DNA of 64,000 bases from the NCBI GenBank assembly GCA_022184915.1, contig JAGTJU010000002.1:372001-436000 (forward strand), in the 5' to 3' direction. A program made the position numbers and the translations under genes. Numbering within the stretch: the stretch's first letter is position 1; each line of letters starts with the position of its first letter. Below are positions 41,267 through 50,455 of this stretch, piece after piece. The notes under the pieces were generated by a model. It had not been told where the DNA came from, searched no databases, and saw only the letters and a program-made list of their open reading frames with translations. Origin of the DNA: Myxococcales bacterium (lineage in GTDB: Bacteria; Myxococcota_A; Polyangia; Fen-1088).

Positions 41267-43147
41267 TCAAGCCGCCGGTCGATGCGCGCGCGGAGGGGCC
41301 GGCGGAGACGCTGAGGCGGGGCGCGCTAGCGGCAGACGGACCGTGATGCTGGTGCCTCGCCCGGGGGTGCTTTGCACCTCGATGGTCCCGCGGTGGTCCT
41401 CCACCGCGCGGGCCACGGTCGCAAGTCCCAGCCCCGTGCCCCCCTTTTTCCCCTTCGTGAAGAAGGGCTCGAAGATGTGCTCCTGGTCTCCCGGCGATAT
41501 GCCGATGCCCGCGTCCGAGACCGTCAGCACCGCTTCACGCTGGCCCGAAGTCAGCTCGTCCTGGCTCAACGTGACGTGAACGCAGCCTCCCGACGGCATG
41601 GCTTCTCCCGCATTGCGCAGGAGGTTCCAAAGCACCTGCCGTAGCTGGCCCGCCGCGCCCTGCACGGTGACGTCGGGCTCTGCGTCAAGTACCACCTCCA
41701 CCGTGCCCTCGGGCTGCCCCGAGCGAAAGGCGCGCACGACCTCCTCCACAAGCTCGGTCAGGAGAAGGGGGTTACGTTCCTGGCAGGGTGGCCGGGCGTA
41801 GTCGAGCAGCGCCGAGATCAGCTCGTTCAACCGGTCCACTTCGCGGACGGTGATGTCGATCAGTTTTTTGGCATCGCCATCGGCTTCGGGCAGCGTTCGC
41901 AGCACCTCCACCGACCCCGAGATGCTGGCCAGGGGGTTGCGAATCTCGTGGGCAACACCCGCCGCCAGGCGTCCGATGCTGGCCAGCCGTTCCGAGCGCG
42001 CCACGGCCACCTCCATGCGCCTGAGCTCCGTGAGATCCTGGAAGTGGATCACACGACCGATCACGCGGCCGGTGTGATCCGAAAGCGGCGTGGCCGACAC
42101 CCCCAACCTGCGCACGGCCCCGTCAGGCCGTACCGCATCCACCTCCTGGCGCCGCACGTTTCCCACCAGCCCCACCTCATCGAGCAACGCCGACAAACCC
42201 GGTACCCGCATCGCCAACGGCTGGCCCACCCCGGCCCGCCTCGTGATCCCCAAAATCTCACAGGCCGCTTCGTTGACGGACGTGATCACGCCTTCGCGAT
42301 CCACCGTTACCAAACCCGACGACAAGCAGCGAATCGTGTTTTCGTGCAACGAGGCCAGATCGCCCGCGTACTGCTCGTGCCGCTGGAGCTTCTCGCCGGC
42401 CTCTCGCGATTGGGCCGCCAGCGACAAGCCCAGGGCTCCCACTGCGGCCACCCCCGCCAGGTTCAGCACCAGGCGAAAGAGCAGCTCGCGCCGGGAGACG
42501 TCCCAGGGCGCCAGGGTCTGGCCCGGCAGCTCGGGCAACCACTGCAGATAACCGGCGAGAGAGACCAGGGTCAGAGCACCCCCGGCGGCCAGCGAGACCC
42601 ACAGAACCCCGCGGCGCGCGGGAAGGAGGGCCACCGCCACGATGTCAATCAGGTAAAGAAAATGAAACCCGCTCTGCACGCCGCCGGTGCCATGCACGAG
42701 CACGGTCACGAACAGCAGGTCGACCCCCATCTGCACGTACGCGAAGCGCACCAGATCGGTCACGCGCTTGACCACGAGCCCGTAGACCAGGCTCACCACG
42801 TAGGTCCCCACGAGCAGCGTGAGGGCAAAGCGGCCCGAAGGGCCCGTCAGGGTCTCCGCGCTGCCGTTCGCCAGGGCCACCGCCACCAACGCGCCCAGGA
42901 GCAGCGTGGCCAGGCCCACCCGAAACAGCATCAGGTAGACCACGGTGCGCAGCGCTTCGCGCCGCCTCAGCTGCTTGCGCCCGTCGTCGCCGCCCGTGCT
43001 CGCCCTCTCGAGGCCCACGGGCGTGGGGATGGGGGTGAAGCGGCCCGAGTCCGCGGCCCCGGCCTCGGTGTCACCCCCCGTCGTCGTCGAGCCATCCCCT
43101 TTTGCGAAGGGGCGGCCCGAGCCGGCGCTGTCGCCCGCGGTGCTCAC
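41267..43147 (-). CDS. pilS: Type IV pilus sensor histidine kinase PilS
   Basis: 626 residues. A ~60-residue Gly/Thr-rich cytoplasmic lead is followed by six hydrophobic segments (residues ~65-245), a linker, a PAS domain (~270-375, ending VIHFQDLTELRR) and the kinase: phospho-acceptor His400 in GVAHEIRNPLASI, N-box NLLRNAGEAM, and G-boxes DAGIGISPG and GTGLGLATV. This PilS build controls pilin transcription with PilR in Pseudomonas and Myxococcus. It starts 12 bases after pilC on the same strand. No pilR follows; a 59-residue gene and a DUF3127 gene do. GTG 43147 is the chosen start. Confidence 0.9.
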   Translation of the reverse strand: MSTAGDSAGSGRPFAKGDGSTTTGGDTEAGAADSGRFTPIPTPVGLERASTGGDDGRKQLRRREALRTVVYLMLFRVGLATLLLGALVAVALANGSAETLTGPSGRFALTLLVGTYVVSLVYGLVVKRVTDLVRFAYVQMGVDLLFVTVLVHGTGGVQSGFHFLYLIDIVAVALLPARRGVLWVSLAAGGALTLVSLAGYLQWLPELPGQTLAPWDVSRRELLFRLVLNLAGVAAVGALGLSLAAQSREAGEKLQRHEQYAGDLASLHENTIRCLSSGLVTVDREGVITSVNEAACEILGITRRAGVGQPLAMRVPGLSALLDEVGLVGNVRRQEVDAVRPDGAVRRLGVSATPLSDHTGRVIGRVIHFQDLTELRRMEVAVARSERLASIGRLAAGVAHEIRNPLASISGSVEVLRTLPEADGDAKKLIDITVREVDRLNELISALLDYARPPCQERNPLLLTELVEEVVRAFRSGQPEGTVEVVLDAEPDVTVQGAAGQLRQVLWNLLRNAGEAMPSGGCVHVTLSQDELTSGQREAVLTVSDAGIGISPGDQEHIFEPFFTKGKKGGTGLGLATVARAVEDHRGTIEVQSTPGRGTSITVRLPLARPASASPPAPPRAHRPAA

Positions 43148-43159
43148 GCCCCGTCGCCC

Positions 43160-44374
43160 TCATCCGGCCTTGACGTTGCCCGCCATCTCGAACACCGGCA
43201 TGTACATCGCGAGCACGAGGCCGCCGATGACCGTGCCCAGGACCACCATGATCATGGGTTCGAGCAAGCTGGTCATCGAGGCCACGGCCACGTCGACCTC
43301 TTCTTCATAGAAGTCAGCGATCTTGTTCAGCATGTTGTCGAGAGCGCCCGTTTGTTCACCCACCGCGATCATTTGCACGACCATGGGCGGCATGAGAGCC
43401 GTCTCCATGAGCGGGGTAGCCATGTCTTTGCCCTCGGAGATCTTCGTGCGGGTGTAATTCAGACCCTCCTGAACGATCGTGTTCCCCGCCGTCTTTCCCA
43501 CGATGTCCATCGCCTCGAGAATGGGAACGCCCGAGGCGAGCAGAGTTCCCATGGTGCGCGTAAACCGGGCCACCACGACTTTCCGGATCACGGCACCGAG
43601 CACCGGCAGCTTGAGAACCACTTGATCGAAGGTGCGGCGGCCCTTCTTTGTTCTCATGGCCCACCGCCAAGCGAACACGGACCCCACGAGCGTGACGATG
43701 ATGTACGGCAGGTACTCGATCATCGCGTGGGAAATGTCGATCACGAACTGGGTGGGTGCGGGTAGCTTGCCGCCCCCGAACTCCTTGAACATCTTCTCGA
43801 ACACGGGAATGACCTTGGTCAGCAAGACCACCACCACCAACGCCGAGATCCCCAGCACGGCGATGGGGTAGGTCATGGCGCCTTTGACCCGGCGCCGCAG
43901 CTTCGTGGCCTTCTCCATGTACTGAGACAAGCGCTGCAGGATCGTGTCGAGGATGCCGCCGACCTCACCAGCTGCGACCAAGTTCACGAAGAGCTGGTCG
44001 AAGATTCGAGGATGTCTTTTGAGCGCGTCCGACAGCGTCAATCCGCCCTCGACGCTGGCCTTGACCTGGCCAAGGATCTTTCCGAACGCCTTGTTCTCAG
44101 CCTGGCTCGAGAGAATGTCGAGGCATTGAACGATGGGCAAGCCCGCGTCGATCATGGTGGCAAAGAGCCGCGTGAAGATGACGATGTCGCTGGTCTTGAC
44201 GCCCGAGCCGAAGCTGAAAGAGAGCTGCTTCGGCTGCTTCTTGATCGAAACGGGCGTGAGCAGTTGAAGCTTGAGCTTCTCCTCGACGGCCTCCGGGCTC
44301 TCCGCCTCGATGACCCCTTTTTTGACCTCGCCGCTGCGCGCGCGCGCCTCGTAGATGAATGCCGTGGTTGCCAT
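43160..44374 (-). CDS. pilC: Type IV pilus inner-membrane platform protein PilC
   Basis: 404 residues, the family length. Two GspF-type repeats, each a cytoplasmic helical domain followed by membrane helices (three TMs in all: ~170-195, ~220-240 and ~370-395). Family words are present: FTRLFATMIDAGLPIVQCLD, FVNLVAAGEVGGILD, FTRTMGTLLASGVPILEAMD and MIAVGEQTGALD. PilC sits in the inner membrane and couples the PilB and PilT motors to pilin assembly. Spacing is six bases from pilT and 12 to pilS. Confidence 0.95.
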   Translation of the reverse strand: MATTAFIYEARARSGEVKKGVIEAESPEAVEEKLKLQLLTPVSIKKQPKQLSFSFGSGVKTSDIVIFTRLFATMIDAGLPIVQCLDILSSQAENKAFGKILGQVKASVEGGLTLSDALKRHPRIFDQLFVNLVAAGEVGGILDTILQRLSQYMEKATKLRRRVKGAMTYPIAVLGISALVVVVLLTKVIPVFEKMFKEFGGGKLPAPTQFVIDISHAMIEYLPYIIVTLVGSVFAWRWAMRTKKGRRTFDQVVLKLPVLGAVIRKVVVARFTRTMGTLLASGVPILEAMDIVGKTAGNTIVQEGLNYTRTKISEGKDMATPLMETALMPPMVVQMIAVGEQTGALDNMLNKIADFYEEEVDVAVASMTSLLEPMIMVVLGTVIGGLVLAMYMPVFEMAGNVKAG

Positions 44375-44380
44375 CGTGCC

Positions 44381-45520
44381 TCAATGCCTCCCCATCGGCC
44401 GGACCCCGCCGGCTACGGCTCCCGGCTGAACGCCGCCGTTGGCGATGAGCTGCTCGAGCTCTTCCGGATCCGAGCTGTGGGTGACGACCTCCTCGAGACT
44501 CACCCGTCGCGCGAGGTAGAGCGTGGCCAGGGACTGGTTCAGGGTCTGCATGCCCGATTTTCCTTGGCCTATCTGCATCTGCGAATAGAGCTGATGAATC
44601 TTGTCCTCGCGGATCAAGTTGCGAATCGCCGCGTTCGGAATCATGACTTCCACCGCCGGCACGCGCCCACGCCCCGAAATGTGGGGCAGCAGGCTCTGGC
44701 TGACTATGCCCTCCAGCACGAAAGACAGCTGGGTACGTATTTGCGACTGCTGGTTCGACGGGAAGACGTCGATGATGCGGTTGATGGTCTGAACCGCGCT
44801 GTTGGTATGCAGCGTGGCGAAGACCAAGTGGCCCGTCTCGGCGGTGACCAAAGCAGCCTCGATCGTCTCGAGATCGCGCATCTCTCCCACCAAGACCACG
44901 TCCGGGTCTTGCCGCAGGATGTACTTCAGAGCGTCCTTGAACGATTTTGTGTCACCGCCCACCTCGCGCTGATTGACGACACAGCTCTTGTGGGCGTGCA
45001 GATACTCGATCGGGTCTTCGATCGTGATGATGTGCTCGTGGCGCTCGGTGTTGATCTTGTCGATCATGGCCGCGAGAGTGGTGGACTTCCCGGAGCCCGT
45101 GGGACCGGTCACCAACACCAGGCCTCGGGGCTTGTTGCACAACTCGTCGAGAATGGGGGGCAGCCCCAGCTCGTGGGTGGTCGAGATCTTGAACGGTATC
45201 GTACGGAAGGCCCCTCCCACGGCCCCCCTCTGCATGAACAGGTTGGCACGAAACCGGGCGAGGTTGCGCACGCCGAAGGAGAAGTCGAGCTCGCTGTCCT
45301 CCTCGAACCGAAGCTTCTGAGCGTCTGTCAGCACCGAATAGCAAAGCTGCTTCGACTCCACGGGGCCTAGCGGCGGAAGCCTCAACGGAACCATCACCCC
45401 ATCGATGCGCAGCTGAGGCGGTGTCCCGGTGGTCAGGTGCAGATCGGATGCACCTTGTTCTACCATCGCCTTGAGCAGTTGCTGGAGGTTGACCTGTAAA
45501 GGGGGGGCCGCTGCCGTCAT
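44381..45520 (-). CDS. pilT: Type IV pilus retraction ATPase PilT
   Basis: 379 residues. N-terminal PAS-like part, then GPTGSGKSTTLAAMID (Walker A), Asp box ITIEDPIEYLH, Walker B DPDVVLVGEMRDLET, His box TGHLVFATLHTN, and the retraction-specific AIRNLIRE motif at ~300. PilT hexamers pull the pilus back and power twitching/social motility. The gene is 13 bases downstream of pilB and six bases from pilC, in the order known from Myxococcus xanthus. Confidence 0.97.
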   Translation of the reverse strand: MTAAAPPLQVNLQQLLKAMVEQGASDLHLTTGTPPQLRIDGVMVPLRLPPLGPVESKQLCYSVLTDAQKLRFEEDSELDFSFGVRNLARFRANLFMQRGAVGGAFRTIPFKISTTHELGLPPILDELCNKPRGLVLVTGPTGSGKSTTLAAMIDKINTERHEHIITIEDPIEYLHAHKSCVVNQREVGGDTKSFKDALKYILRQDPDVVLVGEMRDLETIEAALVTAETGHLVFATLHTNSAVQTINRIIDVFPSNQQSQIRTQLSFVLEGIVSQSLLPHISGRGRVPAVEVMIPNAAIRNLIREDKIHQLYSQMQIGQGKSGMQTLNQSLATLYLARRVSLEEVVTHSSDPEELEQLIANGGVQPGAVAGGVRPMGRH

Positions 45521-45533
45521 GGTCCATACTCTC

Positions 45534-47243
45534 CTAGTCGCCTGCCGTGACGCGCATGACCTCGTCGAGGGTGGTGGCGCCCTTGGCCACCTTGATGAGC
45601 GCCGACATCCGTAGAGTCTTCATGCCCAATCGCACGGCCTCCACCTTGATCTCTGCGGCCGAGGCGCCTTGGAGCACCAGCTCCTTGAGGGGCTCCTTGA
45701 CGGTCAAGATCTCGTAGACGGCCAAGCGTCCCTTGTACCCCGAGCCTCCGCAGGTCTTGCAGTCCCGTCCGTGGCCCATGTAGAACTGGGCGGTGTCGAT
45801 GAGCTCGTCCCAGGCGCCCATGGCCTTGAAGCGGTCCTTCGGCGTAGGGACCTCCTCTTTGCAGTCGCTGCACACCTTGCGTACGAGCCGCTGCGCTTCG
45901 ACCAAGTTGACCGATGCGGTCACGAGGAAAGGCTCGATGCCCATGTTCAAAAGGCGCGTGATGGTGGAAGGGGCGTCGTTCGTGTGCAGGGTGGAAAGCA
46001 CCCGGTGACCCGTGAGCGCTGCCTTGACGGCGATCTCTGCCGTCTCGAAGTCGCGGATCTCACCGATCATGATGGTGTCGGGGTCCTGGCGCAGGAACGA
46101 CCTCAGGGCCGCAGCGAAGTTCAGCCCGATCTCCTCGTGCATTTGCACCTGGTTGATCCCGGGCAAGTTGAATTCGACCGGGTCCTCTGCGGTGCTGATG
46201 TTTTCGTCAGGCGTATTCAGCTCTTGAAGCGCCGAGTAGAGCGTGGTGGTCTTTCCAGAGCCCGTGGGTCCGGTGACCAACATCATGCCGTACGGCAGTT
46301 TGATCGCGTCCTTGAACTCCTTGAGCTGATCGGTCTCGAACCCCAGCTTCGTCATGTCGAGCTGGAGGTTGCCCTTGTCCAAAAGACGCATCACGATCTT
46401 CTCGCCGAACAAGGTGGGCAGCACCGAGACACGAAAGTCCATCTCTCGCCCGCCCGCGATCTTGAGCTTGATACGCCCGTCCTGCGGCAGCCGTCGCTCG
46501 GCGATGTCGAGCTGCGACATGATCTTCACGCGAGAGGAAAGCGCCGCCTTGAGTCCGATCGGGATCTGCATGATCTCGCGCAGAACACCATCTGTCCGCA
46601 GACGCACGCGGTAGCTCTTTTCGTAAGGCTCGATGTGGATGTCGGACGCGCGGACATCGATGGCCTGCATCAAGATGTGATTGGTCAGGCGAATGACCGG
46701 TGCGTCCTCCGACATCTTTTCGAGATCGACCGCCTTGATGTCTTCTTCCTTGACGGCCTCGATCTCGATCGCGGCCTCGAGCTCGTTCATCAAGCTCTCG
46801 ATCGCCACGCTGAACGACTTCTTCGGCTCGTAGTACTTCGTGACCGCCGCGTCGATGGCCACGTCGGACGCGACCACCACCTCGATGTTGTAGCCGGTGA
46901 GGAACTTGAGATCGTCGATGGCCAGGATGTTGGACGGGTCGGCCATGGCCACGATCAGCGCCTGACCGGAGCGGCTGACGGGAATCACCCGATGCCGGGC
47001 GGCCACATCCTTCGGCACCAGCTCGATGATGGTGCTTTCGATCTCGAACTCGGCCAAGTTGATGGCCGGCACCCCGTACTGACGGGAAAGGAAATGGGTA
47101 AGGTTTTCCTCTTGGATGGCCCCGAGCTTCACCAGGCTGTGCCCGATGCGCTCGCCGGACTTGCGGCTTTCCTCTTGTGCCAGCTCAAGCTGTTCGGGCG
47201 AGATCAGCTGATCTCGTAGTAGCAACTCTCCTAGTCGGCTCAT
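45534..47243 (-). CDS. pilB: Type IV pilus assembly ATPase PilB
   Basis: 569 residues. Residues ~1-140 form an MshEN-type N-terminal domain (RIGHSLVKLGAI, LSRQYGVPAINL, VIPVSRSGQALIVAMADP), the kind that binds cyclic di-GMP in its relatives. The GspE-type motor follows, with Walker A TGPTGSGKTTTLYSAL, Walker B DTIMIGEIRD and the His box TLHTNDAPSTITRL. A zinc tetra-Cys motif (CSDC ... CKTC) is near the C-terminus. PilB drives pilus extension. Possible first gene of the pil operon; 154 bases without a clear promoter motif precede it. Confidence 0.97.
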   Translation of the reverse strand: MSRLGELLLRDQLISPEQLELAQEESRKSGERIGHSLVKLGAIQEENLTHFLSRQYGVPAINLAEFEIESTIIELVPKDVAARHRVIPVSRSGQALIVAMADPSNILAIDDLKFLTGYNIEVVVASDVAIDAAVTKYYEPKKSFSVAIESLMNELEAAIEIEAVKEEDIKAVDLEKMSEDAPVIRLTNHILMQAIDVRASDIHIEPYEKSYRVRLRTDGVLREIMQIPIGLKAALSSRVKIMSQLDIAERRLPQDGRIKLKIAGGREMDFRVSVLPTLFGEKIVMRLLDKGNLQLDMTKLGFETDQLKEFKDAIKLPYGMMLVTGPTGSGKTTTLYSALQELNTPDENISTAEDPVEFNLPGINQVQMHEEIGLNFAAALRSFLRQDPDTIMIGEIRDFETAEIAVKAALTGHRVLSTLHTNDAPSTITRLLNMGIEPFLVTASVNLVEAQRLVRKVCSDCKEEVPTPKDRFKAMGAWDELIDTAQFYMGHGRDCKTCGGSGYKGRLAVYEILTVKEPLKELVLQGASAAEIKVEAVRLGMKTLRMSALIKVAKGATTLDEVMRVTAGD

Positions 47244-47397
47244 GAACCCCGAAGAGCCGGTCGTCAGATTCTCGACGCGACTTGAATCGGTGTGGTCTCC
47301 GGCAGTTATCGGCTTTGCTCGTCCGTCTGCCGAGCGGCGCGACCGGTCCCGCCTCGCGCCGCGGAGAGGGGCTCCGCGACGCCCGGGGGCTTCACCC

Positions 47398-48165
47398 TCA
47401 GCGGGTGGCTTTTTTCAGATTGGCCGGCTCAGCCCCGGCCAACTTCTTGTCAGCTTTTTTCTTTGGGCCCAGGGGCGCTGCCGCTTGGACCGGCGCAGGC
47501 TTCGCCGCCGGGGGCTCTGGTGGCGGGACCGGTGTCGGCAGAGCGACGACCTCGGGCGCGGAAGCCCGAGGAGGCTGTGTGGCTGCGGGGTGTACCGTGG
47601 GGGCGCTCTCGTGCTCCCCCCCCCGCGCCAGGACGGCCCCGAACAGACCGGAGGCCACCACCAACAAGCCGAGCTGAAGCGCCGAGAGTGAAACGGGCTT
47701 GCCCAGCACCTTCCTGAGCCGCGCGCCGAAAGGGCCGGGCTGTGCGCGTGCCGCCAAGGCCGCCATGCCGTACGTTTGAGCCGCGGGGTGCAACGGCATC
47801 ATCGGAGGTGCCTCTTCGGGCTGGGCCTCCAAGATCTGCGCGTCTGCCGTGGGGTTGGTGCGATCGTCCGACTCCGGCGGAATCGGGGTAGGGGCAATCA
47901 CGGTGCGGTCTTCTGAACCCAAGTCGAGATGAGCACTGCGGCTTTGGGCCTCGAGCGCCGCTTCGATGGCCTCGATCGAGCCCAGCATGGTCGGCTCTCC
48001 GGGCGTTTCGTCCAGGCTCCCCTGCAAACCCTCCATAGACACCTCCGATACCTCGTCCACCTCTTTCCCTCCTGCTGCTGCGCGGACTCCACCGCTTCCC
48101 ATCGGAGAGGGCAAAGACTGCACAACCCCCTGCAAGACGGGCTCTTCTCGATCGACATCGGCCAT
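47398..48165 (-). CDS. Hypothetical single-pass membrane protein upstream of pilB
   Basis: 255 residues from ATG 48165 with AAGGAG upstream. Mostly disordered: an acidic N-terminal half (repeats of E/S/D/A), then ALQLGLLVVASGLFGAVLA as the only membrane segment at ~165-185, and a Pro/Ala/Lys-rich C-terminal tail that would lie in the periplasm. A FimV-like or TonB-like spacer role is conceivable from composition only. I do not recognise the family. It lies 154 bases before pilB on the same strand and could be transcribed with the pil cluster. Confidence 0.6.
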   Translation of the reverse strand: MADVDREEPVLQGVVQSLPSPMGSGGVRAAAGGKEVDEVSEVSMEGLQGSLDETPGEPTMLGSIEAIEAALEAQSRSAHLDLGSEDRTVIAPTPIPPESDDRTNPTADAQILEAQPEEAPPMMPLHPAAQTYGMAALAARAQPGPFGARLRKVLGKPVSLSALQLGLLVVASGLFGAVLARGGEHESAPTVHPAATQPPRASAPEVVALPTPVPPPEPPAAKPAPVQAAAPLGPKKKADKKLAGAEPANLKKATR

Positions 48166-48339
48166 GGGCCAAACTCCTTGTCGCCGGCGGCCCGTGGCCG
48201 GCAGAACCGGGACCGCGCGAGCCGCTCACCTTTGTATAACGAGCCCACCGTATACCACAGGTGGGGGGGCGTGTCACCTCGGGGGCCCGGGGGGCCGGGC
48301 GATGGCCCCCGGACGCTGCGGAATGGCAGCTGAGCCGGT

Positions 48340-48368
48340 TTGACAGCGAGGTGAGGGCTCTCTATATG
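48340..48368 (+). promoter_or_regulatory. Consensus-like sigma-70 promoter
   Basis: TTGACA at 48340-48345 and TATATG at 48363-48368, with exactly 17 bases between them. The predicted transcript start lies around 48375, only a few bases before the GTG at 48379, so the mRNA may be leaderless or nearly so. Confidence 0.6.
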
Positions 48369-48378
48369 GTGAGGTCCC

Positions 48379-49884
48379 GTGAAACGTCCTCCACCATCAT
48401 CGTATCGCTCTGGCCCTTCCTCTGGCGCCTCTCGGGGCCCTCGCCCCGACCGAGGGCGGCCCCCGCGTGGACCTCGCGGGGAGGGGGGCGACGGGCGCCC
48501 AGGGCGCTTCGGGGACAACCACCCGCCACAGACGGAAGACGCGCGAGGCGAGAGCGACGAGGGCCGAGGGGGGCGCTTCGGAGACCGCCCACCCCTGAGG
48601 CGCGAAGACATCCCCGCCCGCCGGGTGATTCGGCCCGGTCAGGACGCCGCCCCGCCACGGGCGCGGGCCCGCGGGGTGCAGGCGCGGGACGGTCAATACC
48701 GTCTGCCGGACGACGTCGCCCGCCGGGTCATTTTGGGGCACCCCTGGGTGTTTCGGGAGGCTCTCGGCCGCCCCGTTACGGAGCCCACGGGCACCTTGGT
48801 GGAGATGATCGGGGGCAACCGCGAGTTCCTCGGTCGGGGGTTCGTGGACCAGGATCACCCGGTGGCGATCCGCATGCTCACGCGCGATGCCCGCGAAGCG
48901 GTGCATCCCGGCGCAGGCGCCATCGTGCGCCGCTTCGAGAAAGCCTTCCAGACCCGCTGGATTCTGTTTGGGCAGGAGCGGCCCAACGCGCTGCGATTGT
49001 TCACAGGAGACAGCGAGGGCTTTCCCGGGGTCACGGTGGATCGCTACGGCGATTTCGTGCTGCTCCAGTGGCTCTCCGCCGGCTCCTTGCCCTGGCGCGA
49101 TGAGCTCCTCGATGCCATCGAGCGCGTGGTGCGTCCTCGGGGCATCTACGAGCAGAAGCGCTTGCGGCCGCTTGGCGGACAGGCGGCCCCCGAGCCCGCC
49201 GTTCGGGCGCGAGGTGACGAGGCGCCGCTCGAGATCGTGGTGGAAGAGGCGGGCGCCAAGTTCTCGGTGGACGTGACGGCGCCGTTGGGGGTGGGCATGT
49301 TTCCCGACCTGCGCCTCGGCCGCGATGCCGTCACCCGGAAGGCTGCGGGCCGACGAGTCATCAACCTGTTCTCGTACACCGGCGCGTTCTCGGTGCGTGC
49401 GGCCCTGGCCGGAGCCACCGAGGTGGTGGCTGTGGACACGGCAGCCCGCGCCCACGCCCGGGCCCGGCGCAACTACGAGCTGAGCGGGCTCGATCCGGCC
49501 AGCATGGAGCAGATCACCGGCGACGCGCAAAAGGCGCTCGAAAAGTTCGCTGATCGCGGCCGTCGCTTCGATCTGGTCATCTGCGACCCTCCCACGTTTT
49601 CTCACGGCAGTGCGCCCTCCGAGAGCTTCTCCGTAACCCGGGACATGGTCTCCGTGATCGCGGCGAGCCTGCGGGTGCTCGAACCGGGGGGCTTCATGGC
49701 CCTTTCCACCAACTCGGTGAAGATGAGCCCGGCGGATCTTGATAGGGCTCTGGCGGACGCGGCGGGAGTGGCTCACGCCGACGTGCGCATCGTTGAACGG
49801 GTGGGCTTGCCACCGGACTACCTCGTGGCGCCCGGATTTCCCGAGGGCAACTACCTCAAATTCCTCATGGCCCTTCGGGTGTGA
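48379..49884 (+). CDS. Class I rRNA large-subunit methyltransferase (RlmI-like)
   Basis: 501 residues starting at GTG 48379. The first ~95 residues are a disordered Arg/Gly/Pro/Asp-rich extension (RGGRFGDRPPLRRED-like), not part of the usual enzyme. The RlmI-type enzyme follows: a PUA domain (~105-190, with VILGHPWVFREALG), an EEHEHD-like domain, and a Rossmann SAM domain with INLFSYTGAFSVRAAL, VDTAARAHARARRNYE and the catalytic DPPTFSHG motif. It should methylate a cytosine of 23S rRNA (C1962-type in E. coli). The extension resembles RNA-binding tails, like the one of the RhlE-type helicase further right. Confidence 0.85.
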   Translation: MKRPPPSSYRSGPSSGASRGPRPDRGRPPRGPRGEGGDGRPGRFGDNHPPQTEDARGESDEGRGGRFGDRPPLRREDIPARRVIRPGQDAAPPRARARGVQARDGQYRLPDDVARRVILGHPWVFREALGRPVTEPTGTLVEMIGGNREFLGRGFVDQDHPVAIRMLTRDAREAVHPGAGAIVRRFEKAFQTRWILFGQERPNALRLFTGDSEGFPGVTVDRYGDFVLLQWLSAGSLPWRDELLDAIERVVRPRGIYEQKRLRPLGGQAAPEPAVRARGDEAPLEIVVEEAGAKFSVDVTAPLGVGMFPDLRLGRDAVTRKAAGRRVINLFSYTGAFSVRAALAGATEVVAVDTAARAHARARRNYELSGLDPASMEQITGDAQKALEKFADRGRRFDLVICDPPTFSHGSAPSESFSVTRDMVSVIAASLRVLEPGGFMALSTNSVKMSPADLDRALADAAGVAHADVRIVERVGLPPDYLVAPGFPEGNYLKFLMALRV

Positions 49885-49898
49885 ACCTTCGCGCGCAA

Positions 49899-49921
49899 GC
49901 CCTTTCGAAACGTGAAAGGGC
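49899..49921. terminator. Hairpin between convergent genes
   Basis: Perfect eight-base arms (49899-49906, 49914-49921) and a seven-base loop, 15 bases past the RlmI-like stop and before the rpoZ stop on the other strand. No T-run follows, but it is compact and A/T-containing. Likely a bidirectional barrier. Confidence 0.5.
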
Positions 49922-49983
49922 CCCCGAGGAGCCCTGTCCGCTTTGTCTCTGTGGGTGCCCGGCTTCGGCCGGCCCCGGGCCCC

Positions 49984-50235
49984 TTAGCGGGGCGCCTTCA
50001 TACCGCGCCGCTTGACCTCTTCCAGGAACTGGAAGACCGTACTGTCGACGGACTCGTTGAAGGCCACCCAGCCCTTGGCCACTTCGCGCAGAGCGCTCAC
50101 GGCAGGCTTGTTCTCGCAATCCACGAGCGAGCTGGCGCCGCTCGCGAGCTGCCGGGCGCGTTCAGCCGCCAGGATGACGAGCGCAAATCGGTTGGGAACT
50201 TTCTCCAGACAATCTTCGACGGTGACGCGGGCCAT
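49984..50235 (-). CDS. rpoZ: RNA polymerase omega subunit
   Basis: 83 residues from ATG 50235. It begins [20 protein letters not shown], then AAERARQL and [14 protein letters not shown], the standard RpoZ core. Omega binds the beta' subunit and helps RNA polymerase assembly; in many bacteria it also mediates (p)ppGpp response. Length is typical (E. coli 91). It is not next to spoT/gmk here. The start is divergent from the UPF0158 gene 220 bases away. Confidence 0.95.
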   Translation of the reverse strand: MARVTVEDCLEKVPNRFALVILAAERARQLASGASSLVDCENKPAVSALREVAKGWVAFNESVDSTVFQFLEEVKRRGMKAPR

Positions 50236-50455
50236 GGGAGGGTCGACTCTAGAGAACGACGACGGAAAGTCAAGGTCGCGGTGATGCGGACGGCGGGCAA
50301 TTCTGCCGCCCAACGTCAACGGAGCGTTGCAAACTGGGCCCGGCAACCTTAGGCTGGAGTTCGGGGGCCGCGCGCCGCCCGAAGCGATTCTCACCGTAGT
50401 CTATAGACAAATTCTTGGCCGCTCTCTGTGGGAGGAGGGCGACAGGAGTCAGAAA

